Source of the DNA: JAVKDP01 sp040222185
GTDB taxonomy: Bacteria > Bacteroidota > Rhodothermia > Balneolales > Balneolaceae
Length of the DNA: 64,000 nt
Assembly (NCBI GenBank): GCA_040222185.1
Contig: JAVKDP010000065.1
Span: 34,163-98,162 of the forward strand
Direction: 5' to 3'
The translations under genes were made by a program, and so were the position numbers. The stretch's first letter is position 1. The number at the start of each line of letters is the position of its first letter. The notes below the pieces were generated by a model that saw nothing but the letters and a program-made list of their open reading frames with translations, was not told where the DNA came from and did no database searches. Positions 63,081 through 64,000 of this stretch are shown piece after piece.

Positions 63081-63686
63081 ATGTTTACAGGAATAGTCCA
63101 GGAAGTTGGAAGAATTGAAGACATCAAAAGTCTTAATGGCGGAGGGCTTGAGTTCAAAGTCTCATGCTCATTTGCCGGAACTTGCCACATTGATGAGAGC
63201 ATTGCTATTAATGGCGTTTGCCATACTGTTACTCAATTTGATGAGAATACCTTTACAGTACAAAGCGTAGAGGAAACATTGAGAAAAACCACGATGGGTA
63301 AGTTGGAACTGAATAGCACGGTTAACCTTGAACGTTCTTTAACTCTACAAACAGGGATTGAAGGCCATTTGGTTCAAGGGCACGTTGATACAACCGGGAC
63401 TATAATTTCTTTAGAGAAGGAAGAAACAGGCTGGCTAATTGGAGTAAGCTACCCAGAAGAGTTTGCAAATATGATTGTGGGCCGTGGAAGTATTACGATG
63501 GAGGGTATCAGCTTAACGATTGCCCGGGAAGAAAAGAATGAGTTTACGATAGCTATTATTCCATATACCTGGGAGCATACTAATCTCAATAATAAAAAAA
63601 TCGGAGATTCACTTAATCTCGAGTTCGATATTATTGGCAAATACGTAGTTAAATACCTTGCAAATATAGGTCGAGACTCTCTCTAG
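63081..63686 (+). CDS. ribE: Riboflavin synthase subunit alpha
   Basis: A 201-residue enzyme of two tandem lumazine-binding domains, MFTGIVQEVGRIEDI...ESIAINGVCHTVT and GHLVQGHVDTTGTI...ITMEGISLTIA. It dismutates two lumazines to riboflavin. It is the second gene of ribDE and converges with lptD, leaving 4 bases between stops. Confidence 0.97.
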   Translation: MFTGIVQEVGRIEDIKSLNGGGLEFKVSCSFAGTCHIDESIAINGVCHTVTQFDENTFTVQSVEETLRKTTMGKLELNSTVNLERSLTLQTGIEGHLVQGHVDTTGTIISLEKEETGWLIGVSYPEEFANMIVGRGSITMEGISLTIAREEKNEFTIAIIPYTWEHTNLNNKKIGDSLNLEFDIIGKYVVKYLANIGRDSL

Positions 63687-63690
63687 CCAA

Positions 63691-64000
63691 TTAGTTATAA
63701 ATACTTCCACCGGTCGGGCTGGAACTTCTTTCCAGGTTCTTTAGGATCGGTAGTTTCTGGAATAAGGTCTGAATTTGAGCACTGTTTACACTCAGCCTGA
63801 AGAAGTAGTACTGAAAATCTCCAAACGGGCTTATTTGAAAGGAAAGATCCCAACACTCAAGGCTTCTGTTCAGGTTGAATTGAGAAGGGGTTAGCTCTTT
63901 TTGAATAAAGTCATAACCCAGTGTGGTAGCAAATCTCCACTTTGGAGTCAGGTTGAATGAAATACTGTTTGCATTAAGGGTTGCTGACCTTGTTGGGCTG
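63691..64000 (-). CDS. lptD: LPS-assembly protein LptD, C-terminal end (5' part outside window)
   Basis: A minus-strand frame open from the right edge gives the last 103 residues. The pattern, FNLTPKWRFATTLGYDFIQKELT, LNRSLECWDLSFQISPFGDFQYYFFRLSV and a tail with LFQKLPILKNLERS, matches the end of the Bacteroidota-type LptD barrel, which has an L-x-C-W-x-x-x-F...P-F-G block. LptD places lipopolysaccharide in the outer membrane. The assignment rests on this C-terminal pattern alone. Confidence 0.7.
   Translation of the reverse strand, partial: SPTRSATLNANSISFNLTPKWRFATTLGYDFIQKELTPSQFNLNRSLECWDLSFQISPFGDFQYYFFRLSVNSAQIQTLFQKLPILKNLERSSSPTGGSIYN

Overview
The window is a 64 kb chromosomal stretch of a Gram-negative bacterium of the FCB group, most likely a Balneolales (Rhodothermota/Balneolota) relative. 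This is inferred from secreted proteins ending in a type IX secretion (T9SS) sorting domain with the [14 protein letters not shown] start, a porQ gene, a Bacteroidota-type LptD C-terminus, TAnnTTTG-like -7 elements, moderate-to-low GC and many tightly packed operons. No IS element, prophage, integrase, CRISPR array or rRNA operon was seen.

Layout. 1-1.6 kb: 3' end of topA and an unknown gene. 1.6-9.5 kb (minus): malic enzyme, M1 peptidase, the dnaX-ybaB-recR operon and a LytS/LytTR two-component pair. 9.8-18.7 kb: outer-membrane and envelope genes (DUF5916 barrel, CarboxypepD_reg-like protein, MBL-fold hydrolase), pepP, thiamine pyrophosphokinase, nrnA and an HtrA-type protease. 18.7-45.3 kb: an accessory xylan-utilisation island. 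45.5-52 kb: cysH, cutA, tRNA-Leu, tig-clpP-clpX, an orphan histidine kinase and an ECF sigma factor. 52.2-57.4 kb (minus): a six-gene operon porQ-K+ channel-aroC-TPR-LysM-CPBP. 57.5-64 kb: mlaEFD-like lipid transporter, a PpiD/SurA-like foldase, ribD-ribE and the 3' end of lptD.

The xylan island holds a GH5 enzyme, a GMC oxidoreductase with its subunit 3, a LacI regulator, xylulokinase, xylose isomerase, a lipoprotein GH10 xylanase, a cytoplasmic GH3 beta-xylosidase/glucosidase, a GPH-family sugar symporter, a second LacI regulator, a T9SS-sorted DUF4380-like protein, a GH43 lipoprotein, a T9SS-sorted GH10 xylanase with two binding modules, and a 966-residue T9SS-sorted protein made only of five repeated binding-type modules. 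Together they describe extracellular binding and cleavage of xylan, import of xylo-oligosaccharides, cytoplasmic hydrolysis and the xylose isomerase route. No SusC/SusD pair is present. A shared 19-bp palindrome (TTGAGCAAAATTTGCTCAA, with variants) lies before the first LacI gene, before the xylulokinase gene, before GH43 and far upstream of the five-module protein, and probably defines the regulon.

Most notable signals: the LacI operator network; the catalytic-domain-free five-module surface protein; a nine-A run in dnaX positioned to give a 372-residue gamma-like product, in a DnaX that also lacks the zinc-module cysteines; a 35-codon membrane-peptide ORF in the xyl leader; a 25-bp perfect palindrome upstream of the GMC gene; and a K+ channel with an atypical TIGFTE filter.
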